Shown in pieces: positions 23,097-31,961 of a stretch of 64,000 nt of DNA (position 1 is its first letter; each line of letters starts with the position of its first letter). The notes under the pieces are model-generated. The model was not told the DNA's origin and did no database searches. It worked only from the letters and a program-made list of their open reading frames with translations. A program made the translations under genes and the position numbers. The stretch is from Bradyrhizobium daqingense (GTDB lineage Bacteria; Pseudomonadota; Alphaproteobacteria; Rhizobiales; Xanthobacteraceae), in contig NZ_CP088014.1 in assembly GCF_021044685.1 (NCBI RefSeq), forward strand, positions 4,884,001 to 4,948,000, written 5' to 3'.

Positions 23097-24395
23097 TCAG
23101 GTCGCGCGCTTGCCGGCCGATTGTGCCGCCTTCTGCGGCTTTGCCGGACTCTTCTGCTCGCCGCGCGCGGCCTGCGTTTTGGGCGGCTTGGCATGGGCTA
23201 CAGCATGCGTCTTCTTCGGCTTGACGCTGGCTTCCTTGCGGTCGGCCGTGCCCCGGCGCGAGACGTATTCCTGACCGTCGATCGGGCCGACATGCGGCGG
23301 ATCGCGCCCGAGATAGGGCCGGCCGATGCCATAGGCCTTGCCGTTGGCGTCGACCCACTTCCACAGTATCTCGGTCGAGACCCAACGTTGCGCCCGGTTG
23401 TTGCCCTGGGTGCTGACGATGTCGGCGGCCATGCCGTGGCCGTAGCCGCCGCGCGTGCTGCCGCCGTGATACGAGCGGTTGGAGGCAGCCTTCAGGCCGC
23501 TCGCGATCGACTGACGATAGTCGTCCCGGAACGCGCTGGTGATGCCGGGTGAAAGGCCGGCGGCCTCGGCGGCGAGCAGCGTGCGAAACAGCTTTCGCTT
23601 GAAACTCTTGTCCATGCCGCCGATGACGTAGTCCATCATCGACATGCCGGCGCGCTCGGCCGCCTTCGGATCCTTCCAGGTGAAATCCTGGTCGACGAGC
23701 TTGGTGAAGCTGCGCATCACGGTCACCGTCTTGCCCTTGCGCTTGACGGTGACGGGGCGGCGCTCCACCACCTTCATCGAGTCTTCCTTGGCGGTGCGCT
23801 CATACAGCGCCCAGAGATAACGGTCGATGCAGGCGTCCATCACGAAGCATTCGTCGAGCACGGCAACGGTGTCGGCAGGCGGCGATGGCTTGCTTGCTGC
23901 AACCGGGGCGGATCCGCTCGCGATCGTCGCAGGCGACAATGCGTCCGTGGTCACGATCTCGGTGGGATCGGCCGATGCGAGCTTGACGGGCTCTGGCGCC
24001 GGCGCTGGCGGGGCCTCGGCGACGACGGGCGCCGGCTCAGGTGAAATTTGAGGCGCCGGCGGCGGCTCCGCCGGCAGGATCACCGCGGTATCGGCCGACG
24101 CCAGCTTGACGGCGGGGCCGGGCACCTCCGGTGCGGCCGCTTCAACCGTTGCCGGGATCGCTGCGGCGGCAGCGATGTCGGCCGTCAGGGTAATGCCGTC
24201 CTCGATGGTCGCGGCGCGGGGCACGTCGGCAAGCTCGAGCCGGCTGAGATCCTTCGCGGGCGTGACAGCGGCCGCATTGGCACCGCTGTTTTCGATCAGG
24301 GCAGGCGCGTAAGCCGACAATGAGAGCAACAGCCAGCCGGCGAGAATGGCCAAGGGGCACGAGACAGCCACCAGAAGAGACCGCCGATCATTCAT
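23097..24395 (-). CDS. Peptidase M15-like (D-Ala-D-Ala carboxypeptidase type) envelope protein
   Basis: A 432-residue membrane-anchored or exported protein. The N-terminal hydrophobic segment is at about 8-30, then comes an Ala/Pro-rich region to 170, and a catalytic domain at about 180-370. The zinc motifs of M15-type peptidases are visible: GGYGHGMAADIV (SxHxxGxAxD-like) and RDPPHVGP for the last histidine. A Lys/Ala-rich basic tail follows. GGAGGCAGG precedes ATG 24395. It probably trims peptidoglycan stem peptides. Confidence 0.75.
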   Translation of the reverse strand: MNDRRSLLVAVSCPLAILAGWLLLSLSAYAPALIENSGANAAAVTPAKDLSRLELADVPRAATIEDGITLTADIAAAAAIPATVEAAAPEVPGPAVKLASADTAVILPAEPPPAPQISPEPAPVVAEAPPAPAPEPVKLASADPTEIVTTDALSPATIASGSAPVAASKPSPPADTVAVLDECFVMDACIDRYLWALYERTAKEDSMKVVERRPVTVKRKGKTVTVMRSFTKLVDQDFTWKDPKAAERAGMSMMDYVIGGMDKSFKRKLFRTLLAAEAAGLSPGITSAFRDDYRQSIASGLKAASNRSYHGGSTRGGYGHGMAADIVSTQGNNRAQRWVSTEILWKWVDANGKAYGIGRPYLGRDPPHVGPIDGQEYVSRRGTADRKEASVKPKKTHAVAHAKPPKTQAARGEQKSPAKPQKAAQSAGKRAT

Positions 24396-24739
24396 GATCC
24401 CTGCCTCCAAACAGTACCGTCCGAACCAGTCCGGTTCGAACAGCGATGATGCAAACAACCAAGACTTGCACGGAAAGGCACGCAGCACGTCAATTGTTCG
24501 GAGAACGGTATGGCAGCGCAATGGCGTATTCTCCGGAAATAGGTTTTTCGGAAAGGGTGTTGCGAAGTTGCAACGCGAGTTCCCAAACGGTTCCAAAGAT
24601 GTAAACCCTTGGAAAATATCTGCAGATGCAACGCCTCAATTCAGATCAAATTGAACGACACGTGTTTACTCAATCTTGGATTGAGACGTGCCTTGCTCCG
24701 ACGCCGGCAATTTCCGGTAGAATTGAGAAGGACGCGTCC
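24396..24739. other. Intergenic region before the Flp pilin gene
   Basis: A 344-bp divergent gap with lower GC than its neighbours. It contains scattered GTTCGGA/TCCGGAA repeats around 24410-24560 but no gene, perfect palindrome or promoter that I can support. It must hold promoters for the M15 gene (minus) and the pilin gene (plus). Confidence 0.4.
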
Positions 24740-24910
24740 GTGACGTTGAAATGCAAATGGGCTGAATTCCTTGCCGATGAATCCGGCGCTACCGCAATCG
24801 AATATGGTCTGATCGCGGCGGGCATCGCGCTCGCGATCATCGAAATCCTCTATGCGCTCGGCACCAATCTCGTTGAGAAATTGCAATCGCTCGCGACCGC
24901 ATTGAAGTAG
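24740..24910 (+). CDS. Flp/Fap-type IVb pilin
   Basis: A 56-residue prepilin of the Tad system. A short leader ends in DESG and is followed by ATAIEYGLIAAGIALAI, the Flp processing site (cleavage after Gly16, Glu at +5) and hydrophobic polymerisation helix. I use GTG 24740 because GAGAAGGAC lies upstream; a downstream TTG is possible. No tad/cpa assembly genes are in the window, so this is a detached pilin gene, a common arrangement in Bradyrhizobium. Confidence 0.85.
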   Translation: MTLKCKWAEFLADESGATAIEYGLIAAGIALAIIEILYALGTNLVEKLQSLATALK

Positions 24911-25000
24911 CGGACAAAGAGGCTTCTGCGATCGAGGTTGACGAAGGCGTCATGGAAGATGCCTCGGCAACTTTGTGCGGGGCCAAGCGTTGATCGGCCT

Positions 25001-25207
25001 ATGAGCACGCATTCCTCGCTTCGGCCCATGGACGCCTTCGACCCCACCGAGCCCGCTATTCTGCATGATCGCGTGTCCGACGCGATCATCACCTGGACCG
25101 CCGATCAGGCCGACGACTACCGGCGGGCCAGCCGGCCGCGCGCGGATGGAACCGTGGCTTGGAAGACTTATCTATTCGATGGCTGGGGCAATGTGCTTGG
25201 CGGCTGA
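25001..25207 (+). CDS. Small hypothetical protein
   Basis: A 68-residue acidic protein with three Trp: VSDAIITWTADQADDYRR, then a short proline and arginine-rich stretch and WKTYLFDGWGNVLGG. No signal peptide or membrane segment. An internal ATG at 25028 could be the true start. It follows the pilin gene by 90 nt on the same strand. The tail has a beta-hairpin look. No family recognised. Confidence 0.5.
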   Translation: MSTHSSLRPMDAFDPTEPAILHDRVSDAIITWTADQADDYRRASRPRADGTVAWKTYLFDGWGNVLGG

Positions 25208-25377
25208 CCACCGCCCATAAAAGCGCCATGTCGCGGCCGGCGCGATTCGGTCAAGGCTTTGTTCGCGTTAAACATATCGCCATGCGCCACGCGCGTTATT
25301 GCAATGCAGCAAAGCATGTCGCAACGCAGCAAATCGGGCTTAGATCTGCTCCGCATCTTCCATCAGGAGCATCCCCA

Positions 25378-25632
25378 ATGAACAAGAAGACTTTGACGAT
25401 CGCCGCAACCATCCTGACTATCGCGGGCGCTACTTCGGCTTTTGCCGCGGAGCTGCCGACCTATGAGGCCAATGGATTTCCGGTCTCTCCGTTGCAGGTT
25501 CGTGTGCTCGGCGCGGGCCATGTCGAGCAGCAGGTCACCGCACCCACGACGGTTGCGACCGCGCACCAGCTGAAGGTGCTGGGGTCCCGCAACCTCAAGA
25601 CTGCCGACGTCACGACGGGCGCCGCCCGCTGA
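25378..25632 (+). CDS. Small secreted hypothetical protein
   Basis: An 84-residue precursor with a clean Sec signal peptide (KKTLTIAATILTIAG, cleavage near AFAAELP). The mature 60 residues contain ANGFPVSPLQVRVLGAGHVE and a related second half HQLKVLGSRN, an imperfect internal repeat of a (V)RVLG/KVLG strand. CAGGAG lies before ATG 25378. It is a single-gene unit of unknown function. Confidence 0.65.
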   Translation: MNKKTLTIAATILTIAGATSAFAAELPTYEANGFPVSPLQVRVLGAGHVEQQVTAPTTVATAHQLKVLGSRNLKTADVTTGAAR

Positions 25633-25681
25633 GCTGATATCGCAACACGGGTGGCGGGTCTCGCAACGCGCGATCCGCCGC

Positions 25682-26293
25682 CTACGTAGTCACTGACATC
25701 GAAGTTCGATCTTCTCGCGCGCGCAGACCGGATGAAGTGCGCCGTGCGCGCAGGCTCGAGGGCGAGCGGCCGTAGAGTTCGGCGAATGCGGCGTTGAAGC
25801 GGCGCAGGCTGCCGAAGCCGGCTTGGAATGCGATCTCTGTCATGGTGCGGTCGCCGGCATCGAGCAGGCGCTTCGCGCGCTGCACGCGCACCGTCTTGGC
25901 GAGCTGCTGAGGCGTCGCGCCGACATGCCGCTCGAACAACCGCGCCAGATGACGTGAGGAGATGCCGAGCCGCAGCGCCAGCGTCACCACAGAATCCTGG
26001 TCGAGCGCGCCGTCATTGATCAGCTTCACCGCACGCGCGACCGTGGATCGTGTGCCGTTCCAAGCCGGGCAGAACGGTGCCGTCTCGGGACGGCAGCGCA
26101 GGCAAGGCCGGAAGCCTGCGGCTTCCGCCGCGGCCGCCGTCGGATAATAGCTGACGTTGCGCGTCAACGGCTGCTTGGCCGGGCACACTGGGCGGCAATA
26201 GATTCCCGTGGTCTTCACCGCCGTGAAGAAGCGTCCGTCATAGCGGGGATCGCGGCGCAGGCGCGCGGCGTTGCAGGTCGCAAAGCTCAGCAT
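25682..26293 (-). CDS. Ada-type methylphosphotriester-DNA methyltransferase with AraC domain (AdaA)
   Basis: A 203-residue sensor of methylated DNA. The N-terminal zinc domain has four cysteines, C33, C37, C64 and C67 (GIYCRPVCPA and RPCLRCRPE), one of which takes the methyl group from phosphotriesters. The C-terminal AraC helix-turn-helix is at about 90-180 (MTEIAFQAGFGSLRRFNAAF). This is the N-Ada half only. There is no Ogt-type O6-methylguanine domain and no alkA neighbour, so it is probably the activator of alkylation-repair genes elsewhere. Confidence 0.88.
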   Translation of the reverse strand: MLSFATCNAARLRRDPRYDGRFFTAVKTTGIYCRPVCPAKQPLTRNVSYYPTAAAAEAAGFRPCLRCRPETAPFCPAWNGTRSTVARAVKLINDGALDQDSVVTLALRLGISSRHLARLFERHVGATPQQLAKTVRVQRAKRLLDAGDRTMTEIAFQAGFGSLRRFNAAFAELYGRSPSSLRARRTSSGLRAREDRTSMSVTT

Positions 26294-26423
26294 GTTCGCA
26301 TGATAGCGCGGAGGCGTCCGGAGGGAAGGGCTGCGGAATGACCGAGTCCGATTGTGGCGAGCGGCACGGCGCCCCACGGCCTAGAAGGCGGCTCTCGATT
26401 CAATCAAGCCGCGGAGCCGCCTC

Positions 26424-26840
26424 GTGACCAGCCCCAAAGAGATCGTCCTCAATGCCTGGAAGACTTTTGCCTCGCGCGATGCTGCATGCATCGCCGCCGT
26501 GTTCACCGATGATGCCGAATGGATCGCACCGAAGGGCAACGCGACTGCCGTCGCGCTCGATCACACCGACCACATGATCGGCGCGCCGCAGATTGCGCGT
26601 TTCATCGCGCAGGAGATGCACAAGCTGTTCTCGAACATCGACATCGCGTTTGTTGGCGTCCATGCCGACGGCGACAGGGTGATCGTGGAGGAGCGGATGC
26701 GCGCCACGCTTCCCGGCGGAGCGCCTTACGAGAACGACTATTGCTTCGTGTTCACTGTTGCCGGCGACAGGATCCGCGAGGTGCGCGAATACATGGACAC
26801 GCGCAAGGGATGGCGCATGGTGTTCGGGGAGGAGGCGTGA
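26424..26840 (+). CDS. NTF2-like/SnoaL-like protein
   Basis: A 138-residue single-domain protein with the NTF2 cone fold: helix IVLNAWKTFASRDAACIAAVF, then DDAEWIAPKG, and the C-terminal strands YCFVFTVAGDRIREVREYMD. This matches ketosteroid isomerase-like (EthD/SnoaL) proteins, which act as small hydrolases, isomerases or binding proteins. The start is GTG 26424 with GCGGAG upstream. A catalytic Asp or His cannot be assigned. It is followed by an unrelated transporter gene. Confidence 0.8.
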   Translation: MTSPKEIVLNAWKTFASRDAACIAAVFTDDAEWIAPKGNATAVALDHTDHMIGAPQIARFIAQEMHKLFSNIDIAFVGVHADGDRVIVEERMRATLPGGAPYENDYCFVFTVAGDRIREVREYMDTRKGWRMVFGEEA

Positions 26841-26928
26841 CGCAACAGGAGCTCGCCTTTGCCGCTGCGTGCCAGCCTTGCAGCCGTGTGGGTTGAGGCA
26901 TCTCGCCCGCTGACATAATGCTTCTCCC

Positions 26929-27849
26929 ATGGATCAGCGGACGAGCGGCGCTGACGCTCTCATCGAGAAGAACGACGCAAGCCCGGCGGTGCTCGGCGTC
27001 GTCTGCGGGCTGGCGGCGGCGCTGTTCTGGGCGCTCGGCTTTGCGGCCACGCGGCACGGGCTGAAGCTCGGCTTCACGCCGGTCGACCTGCTCGTGCATC
27101 GCTATGTCTGGTCGGGAGTCGCCTTCCTGCCGCTGGTCTTTCGCGCCGGCATCTCCGATCTCTGCGGCATCGGCTGGGGCAGGGGCCTTGCGCTGATGGT
27201 GCTGGGCGGCCCGGTGATGGCGTTGATCTCCTACACCGGCTTCCTGTTCGTGCCGCTCGGTCATGGCAGCGTGATCCAGCCTTCCAGCGCGACGCTCGGC
27301 GGCCTGCTGCTCGCAGCCCTGTTCCTGAAGGAAAAGATCTCCGCCTCGCGCCTTGCCGGTGCGCTCGTCATCGTCGGCGGTCTCGGCGTGATCGGCGCGG
27401 AATCGATCGGCCATATCGGCGCCGACGGCGTGCTGGGCGACCTGATCTTCGTGCTCACCGGCTTCATGTTCGCCGGCTTCGGCACATTGCTGCGCCATTG
27501 GCGTGTCTCCGCCGTGTCGGCCGCGCTCGTCATCAACGTGCTGTCGCTGCTGCTGCTGCCGATCTATCTCGCAACCGAGGGGCTAGCTCGCATCGCGGCG
27601 ATCGGCCTCAGCGAGAACGCGATTCAGGCGCTGGCGCAGGGCGTGCTCGCAGGGCCCGCCGCGCTGTATCTGTTCGCCGTCTCGGTGCAGCGCCTTGGCG
27701 TCGCCCGCGCCGCGGTGTTTCCCGCGATCGTGCCGGCGCTGACGCTGCTGGTCGGCTGGATCCTGCTCGGCGAGCCGCCGACGACGCTGCAGACGGCGGG
27801 CCTCGTGACGGTGCTGTGCGGGTTCTATTTGGCGCAGCGGCAGCGATAG
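26929..27849 (+). CDS. DMT superfamily (EamA) transporter
   Basis: A 306-residue inner-membrane protein with ten hydrophobic helices in two EamA repeats (about 20-150 and 170-300). Family-typical glycine and proline positions are present (ALFWALGFAATRHGL, LLVGWILLGEPPTTLQ). Substrates of this family are amino acids, nucleosides or other metabolites, usually exported; nothing nearby points to one. A perfect hairpin follows at 27883-27901. Confidence 0.85.
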   Translation: MDQRTSGADALIEKNDASPAVLGVVCGLAAALFWALGFAATRHGLKLGFTPVDLLVHRYVWSGVAFLPLVFRAGISDLCGIGWGRGLALMVLGGPVMALISYTGFLFVPLGHGSVIQPSSATLGGLLLAALFLKEKISASRLAGALVIVGGLGVIGAESIGHIGADGVLGDLIFVLTGFMFAGFGTLLRHWRVSAVSAALVINVLSLLLLPIYLATEGLARIAAIGLSENAIQALAQGVLAGPAALYLFAVSVQRLGVARAAVFPAIVPALTLLVGWILLGEPPTTLQTAGLVTVLCGFYLAQRQR

Positions 27850-27882
27850 ACGCCGATGCGTCGCGGCGCGCTGAAATAAGAG

Positions 27883-27901
27883 GGCCGCCCCGTGGGCGGC
27901 C
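27883..27901 (+). terminator. Hairpin after the EamA transporter gene
   Basis: GGCCGCCC (27883-27890), CGT, GGGCGGCC (27894-27901) is a perfect 8-bp stem with 3-nt loop, 33 nt after the stop. No T-run follows, so it may be a weak or Rho-assisted end. Confidence 0.5.
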
Positions 27902-28146
27902 GCTGAAGTCTCAAAGCTGTGATGCAATCGAACAGGTAACCCTGCAAGCCAGCCCCGGGACGAGAAAATCGATGCGCACTGAAAACGCCTGCCCGGCAGC
28001 CCTCACCTTACATAGATTTGCGACAGCGATAAGAAAATAGTTTGTTCCGAAAACGGAACGGGCGTTAGCGTTACCGCGCAGCCTCGACCGCCAGGTGCGG
28101 CACCATCCCGGATTGCGCTGTGCTCCATCCGGGCTAGGCTGTGCCC

Positions 28147-28557
28147 ATGTCCTTCCTGCTCAACATCGACGTCCCTGACGTGACTGCTGCCACGACGTTC
28201 TACACGGAAGCGTTCGGCCTCACCGTCGGTCGTCGCTTCGGCACCGATTTCGTCGAGCTGAAGGGATGGCCGGCGCCGGTTTATCTCCTGGCCAAACAGG
28301 CCGGCACGGTGGGCGCCGGTGGCGATCGCCGCCGCTATGAGCGGCACTGGACGCCGGTGCATATCGACATCGTCGTCGATGACGTCGATGCCGCCGTCGA
28401 GCGCGCGCTGCGCGCCGGCGCGATCCTCGAGGTCGCCGCAAGCGATGCGCCTTATGGGCGGATCGCCATGCTCGCCGATCCGTTCGGCCACGGATTTTGT
28501 CTGTTGGCGTTCAGCGAGCGCGGTTATGACGCGCTGCTCGAGCCGGACGATGCTTGA
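28147..28557 (+). CDS. VOC superfamily (glyoxalase/bleomycin resistance-like) protein
   Basis: A 136-residue protein with one complete vicinal-oxygen-chelate domain pair: SFLLNIDVPDVTAATTFYTEAF, then HWTPVHIDIVVDDVDAAVER and IAMLADPFGHGFCLLAF. The metal positions (H, E) are partly recognisable, with the last one replaced by a Cys-containing strand. It may be a lyase, dioxygenase or antibiotic-binding protein; the substrate is unknown. I used ATG 28147; a GTG 6 nt earlier is possible. Confidence 0.8.
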   Translation: MSFLLNIDVPDVTAATTFYTEAFGLTVGRRFGTDFVELKGWPAPVYLLAKQAGTVGAGGDRRRYERHWTPVHIDIVVDDVDAAVERALRAGAILEVAASDAPYGRIAMLADPFGHGFCLLAFSERGYDALLEPDDA

Positions 28558-28570
28558 GCTTTGCGGGCCA

Positions 28571-28608
28571 AAAATATGCTGGGGTTAAAAACAACCCCAT
28601 GCACAGTA
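28571..28608. repeat. Conserved-looking hairpin, GGGGTT-AACCCC
   Basis: GGGGTT (28581-28586) pairs with AACCCC (28593-28598) around AAAAAC, in an AT-rich context that continues as ATGCACAGTAGGG. From memory, similar strings occur repeatedly in Bradyrhizobium genomes, but I cannot check this here. It lies between the VOC gene and the gene at 28786. Confidence 0.4.
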
Positions 28609-28785
28609 GGGAACCCGTTGATATTCCTCGATTCTTAAATTCAGAAATGGAGGAGTGGGTTTTACGGCCCCAATCGACTTCGGCGATCCCGAATCGCGTT
28701 TGACTCGTCGGGCAAACATGGGGCATATTGGCATGGTGGCGCCGGTGCGACAGCGGGCTTGTGCGTCGAAGGGCGCCGGAGCGAC

Positions 28786-29430
28786 ATGCCGAAAGCACTC
28801 AAGCGAAAACTGAAGACCTACCAGACCTCGCTCGGCTTCTACGATCAGGCGATCGCCGCGCCCTCGATGAAGGCGGCGCTCGAGGCCTGGGGCGCCAGCT
28901 CCAATCTGTTCCATCAGGGCGTTGCGAAGGAGACCGACGACCCCGACATCGTCGCTGCGACCATGGAGAAGCCCGGCGTGGTGCTGAGGCGCCCGGTCGG
29001 TTCGAATGGCGCGTTCACCGAAAGCGCGGAGCTGCCGACCGACCTCGCCGAGGATGGCGCGGGACCCAAGCGCAAGCCGAAGAAGCATGCTGCGAAGGCG
29101 CCGAAGAAATCGCCCGCAAAGGCGCCGCCGCGCAAGAGCGACGATCAGGCCGCACGCAAGGCCGCCGCGGCGTTCGCGAAGGAAGAGCGGCGGCGCGAAG
29201 CCGAGCGCAGGAAAGAGGAGGCCGCCCGCGCCACGGAGCGCGCACGCCGGGAGAAGGCCGTTGCGAGCGCGCAAGCCGCGCTGGACAAAGCGAGGCGGGA
29301 GCACGAGGCGCGGACGGAGGCGATCGAGGCCGAGCGCGCTGCGCTGGATGAGCGTGCGGAGGCCGAGCAGAACCGCTGGGACACGCAGCGAATGAAGCTG
29401 GAGGAGGCGGTGCGCCGCGCGCGGGCGTAG
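28786..29430 (+). CDS. TolA-like coiled-coil protein of unknown function
   Basis: A 214-residue cytoplasmic protein. The first 80 residues are a small folded domain (KTYQTSLGFYDQAIAAPSMK then WGASSNLFHQGVAKE), a Lys/Ala/Pro-rich linker follows to about 115, then a highly charged Ala/Arg/Glu coiled coil runs to the end. No membrane segment. The start ATG 28786 has GGAG upstream. Similar proteins are often labelled cell envelope biogenesis protein TolA only because of composition, so I would not accept that role. Confidence 0.6.
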   Translation: MPKALKRKLKTYQTSLGFYDQAIAAPSMKAALEAWGASSNLFHQGVAKETDDPDIVAATMEKPGVVLRRPVGSNGAFTESAELPTDLAEDGAGPKRKPKKHAAKAPKKSPAKAPPRKSDDQAARKAAAAFAKEERRREAERRKEEAARATERARREKAVASAQAALDKARREHEARTEAIEAERAALDERAEAEQNRWDTQRMKLEEAVRRARA

Positions 29431-29523
29431 GCGGGGGATGTCGCTCGCATCATCAGCGGCGAGATCACGGCTCTGTCTCCACATGAACTGACGTTCCGTC
29501 GAAAACTCCGGCCGTGCAGCTTG

Positions 29524-29580
29524 CTGGGTCCCGGCTCGGCGCCGCACCGCTGCGCGCTGCGGCGCGTCTGGGACACGAGA
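29524..29580. repeat. Dispersed element, CTGCAGAGCCGGGGCCC family, right half only (copy 3)
   Basis: CTGGGTCCCGGCTC followed by a CGCTGCGCGCTGCGGCGCGTC stretch and ending in GGGACACGAGA matches the right half of the element at 51469-51610. The left half is absent, so this is a truncated copy. It lies upstream of the gene at 29704. Confidence 0.65.
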
Positions 29581-29703
29581 AAGTGCCGCGGCCGCAGGCG
29601 CCATCATTGGAAGCATCGGCGTTCAATTCGGGCGAAGTCGAAAACAAATCCGCTTGCCTTGGCTTGCATCGTTTTGCACTCTGGCGGCAAGGAGACCGAT
29701 GCA

Positions 29704-29982
29704 ATGAAGAAAATGACCATCGCCTATGCGCTCGGGACGGCTCTGGTAGCGGGGAGCCTTGCGACATCGGCTGTCGAGGCAAAGCCTCGGAAGCAAGTGG
29801 TTCGCGCGCCACAGGAGAGGCTGATCGTCACGGCGCCCGTCCTGCGGCCGACGCCGTGGGATTACAACATCGTTCCGCGCTATCGTTATCGCCCGGAAGA
29901 CGACAAGGTCGATCCCTATGGCCCGCCGCTGGTGCCGTCTTATGTTCGCTATGAGGGATGGCGTTGGCCGTATTGGTGGTGA
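29704..29982 (+). CDS. Secreted, aromatic-rich small hypothetical protein
   Basis: A 92-residue precursor with signal peptide ending near residue 26 (ATSAVEAKP). The mature part is basic then tyrosine, proline and tryptophan rich, ending in YVRYEGWRWPYWW. CAAGGAGA precedes ATG 29704. The final aromatic cluster is unusual and may be membrane-interfacial or a beta-strand. No family is recognised. Confidence 0.65.
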   Translation: MKKMTIAYALGTALVAGSLATSAVEAKPRKQVVRAPQERLIVTAPVLRPTPWDYNIVPRYRYRPEDDKVDPYGPPLVPSYVRYEGWRWPYWW

Positions 29983-30318
29983 ATAGCATCACGCTCCGCG
30001 GCAAATGGTGATGGGCCGGCGACGGACGCCGCGTTGAGCTCGCGGCGTCAACCCCCGACCGGTTGGCTCGATCTGGGCCCGATCACGCCGATCGACCGGG
30101 CTCGTTCGTCGCTTACCCCTGTGAATTTCTTGCCAAAAAGCGCCAGTCTTCGCCCAGGTTGAAGCCCGCGATTCAACCATCTTTGCGTGCGCCGCCAGCG
30201 GCGGGAGAAAATGGCAAACCTAAGACTGTCAAGGATAGATCGGAGTAGAACGTCGGTTGTCCCCGTAATAAACAAAATATTGTTAGGGGTCCGGGGCGCG
30301 TATTGAGAGGATCAATCC
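29983..30318. other. Intergenic region with a strong hairpin, no gene seen
   Basis: A 336-bp gap. GACGCCGCG (30025-30033) and CGCGGCGTC (30041-30049) form a perfect 9-bp hairpin, probably the end of the upstream transcript although no T-run follows. The last 60 bp are AT-rich (AACAAAATATTG) and probably hold the promoter of the gene at 30319. Confidence 0.45.
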
Positions 30319-30825
30319 ATGGCAAGTGTTGAAGTATTGCACAGACGCGAAGGCGTGAACCTCCTTCAACTCGAGGCGGATATTGCTTCGGGAGTCACGG
30401 ACAGCCCGATCGCTTCCCTTTCTCTGCCCGATTATGTCGAACATACCGAGGGAGTGTCTCGCGTCGGCGCGCTCAGTGCAGAGGCAGTCATTCGCGACTA
30501 TGAGTTTGCGGCGAAAGAGATCGAGGCCATGGGCGCGGAGTTGATCGACGCCGCGCGGAAGTGCGAGGCGCTGACGGCCCAGGTTCACGACGCAATCGCC
30601 TTCATGCGCGAAACGGCGGCGGGCTATCGTGAAGAGGGACGCAAGATCTTCAAGCGCATCGAAGAATGCGCGATGTTTACTGAAGACGTCCGCAAGACCT
30701 GCGAACAGGTCAAGCGCAGAATGACTGAAGGCTCGGTAGGCCCGTTTTCAGATGATGAGCCAGCGCCCCAAGAATCCAAGTTGAGCGGGATCGCAGCCCA
30801 CGTGTCGTTGAACGAAATACGGTGA
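30319..30825 (+). CDS. Hypothetical helical protein
   Basis: A 168-residue cytoplasmic protein. Residues 1-50 are mixed (LLQLEADIASGVTDSPIASL), and about 55-135 are a long helical region (AVIRDYEFAAKEIEAMGAEL, then IAFMRETAAGYREEGRKIFK), like a coiled-coil or methyl-accepting-like bundle without a membrane segment. A GAGAGGA site precedes the ATG. GTAGGATGGG-family repeat copy 2 follows the stop. No family is recognised. Confidence 0.6.
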   Translation: MASVEVLHRREGVNLLQLEADIASGVTDSPIASLSLPDYVEHTEGVSRVGALSAEAVIRDYEFAAKEIEAMGAELIDAARKCEALTAQVHDAIAFMRETAAGYREEGRKIFKRIEECAMFTEDVRKTCEQVKRRMTEGSVGPFSDDEPAPQESKLSGIAAHVSLNEIR

Positions 30826-30844
30826 AGTGGGCGTAGGGGGAGTT

Positions 30845-30957
30845 CGTAGGATGGGTAGAGTGCCTGCGAAACCCGTCGTCGCGCGTAGCGTCGATGGGTA
30901 TCGCTTCCGCCTTTGCTCCGTGAGCCAGGGCGGACAGGTCGCTCCACCCATCCTACG
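30845..30957. repeat. Dispersed palindromic element, GTAGGGTGGG family, copy 2
   Basis: CGTAGGATGGGTAGAG (30845-30860) and CTCCACCCATCCTACG (30942-30957) are inverted arms with one mismatch, bounding 113 bp. The element separates the converging genes ending at 30825 and 30970, the same context as copy 1. Confidence 0.75.
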
Positions 30958-30969
30958 CCCTGCGACAGT

Positions 30970-31767
30970 CTAATCGCTCTCATCCGCAGCAAGCCGTCGA
31001 AACTGCCGCTTCATTGCGTTGACGCGCGCGATGTAGCCGGCAACCAGATGATCGCCGCAACGCTCGCCTGATATCATCTGGAACTTGCGGCGGGCATATG
31101 ATGTGGCGGGGCGGGCGCCGCAGAGATGGATGAAGGCGGCCAGGTCCTGCTTCTGCTGCGCACCTGGCTTGGCATCGCCGGCGAGGGCGAGAACCATCGC
31201 CACTTGCCGGTCGAGATACACCGATGCCAGCTCGATGGCATGGCTCGGGATCGTGCGAATGTAGAAACCCGTGAAGCCGCATCCGGTGGCCGCGACGGCG
31301 TTGTCGCGGACACAGAACCGTGCGGCTTCGGCGAAGGCCGGATTGGTCATCTGGAAGAGGCCGACGGCGCTCGAGGCGGGGCGGTAGATCGCGAGCGGAT
31401 TGAGCCTCCAGCGCCAGCGCCAATAGGTGCGCGCCACCGGATTGCCCGAACTCTCGACCTGCGCCAGCGCGGCCAGCAATTCCGGCGTGATCGCAGCGGT
31501 CGAATGTTTGCGGAACAGCGGCCCGTAACTCGCCCAGGTCTCTTCCGGCTCCTTGTCGAGCGCGTGGCCGACGAGGGCGAACAGCTCGGTCGGCTTGCGG
31601 ATGATCTGAGTGACGATGTTCACGAGCATGACGGCCGCGAGCAGCATGGCGACGCCGCCCGCGATCCGGACCATCCGCGGTGATCGCTTGACGATCTTGC
31701 GCATCCACCGGGCGCCACTCCGGAGCTTGCGAAGGCGAGAGCGGAGGCGTCTGCTTGTCTTTGCCAT
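30970..31767 (-). CDS. Membrane-anchored lytic transglycosylase-like protein
   Basis: A 265-residue protein with a basic N-terminus, one transmembrane segment (about 35-55) and an SLT-type lysozyme fold. The catalytic glutamate is in LLAALAQVESSGNP, followed by SSAVGLFQMTNPAF, which matches the second SLT motif (GLxQ). Three or four cysteines in the C-terminal half (RFCVRD, ATGCGFTG, HLCGARP) suggest periplasmic disulfides. It would cleave peptidoglycan with 1,6-anhydro products. Confidence 0.82.
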   Translation of the reverse strand: MAKTSRRLRSRLRKLRSGARWMRKIVKRSPRMVRIAGGVAMLLAAVMLVNIVTQIIRKPTELFALVGHALDKEPEETWASYGPLFRKHSTAAITPELLAALAQVESSGNPVARTYWRWRWRLNPLAIYRPASSAVGLFQMTNPAFAEAARFCVRDNAVAATGCGFTGFYIRTIPSHAIELASVYLDRQVAMVLALAGDAKPGAQQKQDLAAFIHLCGARPATSYARRKFQMISGERCGDHLVAGYIARVNAMKRQFRRLAADESD

Positions 31768-31961
31768 GCCGTTTCGAAAGTGCGATCCACGCAGAGTTGG
31801 CCTTGGTTAACGCGATCGGCGACGCCTGGAAATCAGGCGCTTTTCGCGTTGACTGCACGCAGCTCCGCACTTCTACGGTCGATCGCGTCCTTGCGAGAGA
31901 CAACCCGTGGCTGTACGGTGCGCTGCAGAAGCGTTAATTTTGCGTCAATGGACCGACTGGA

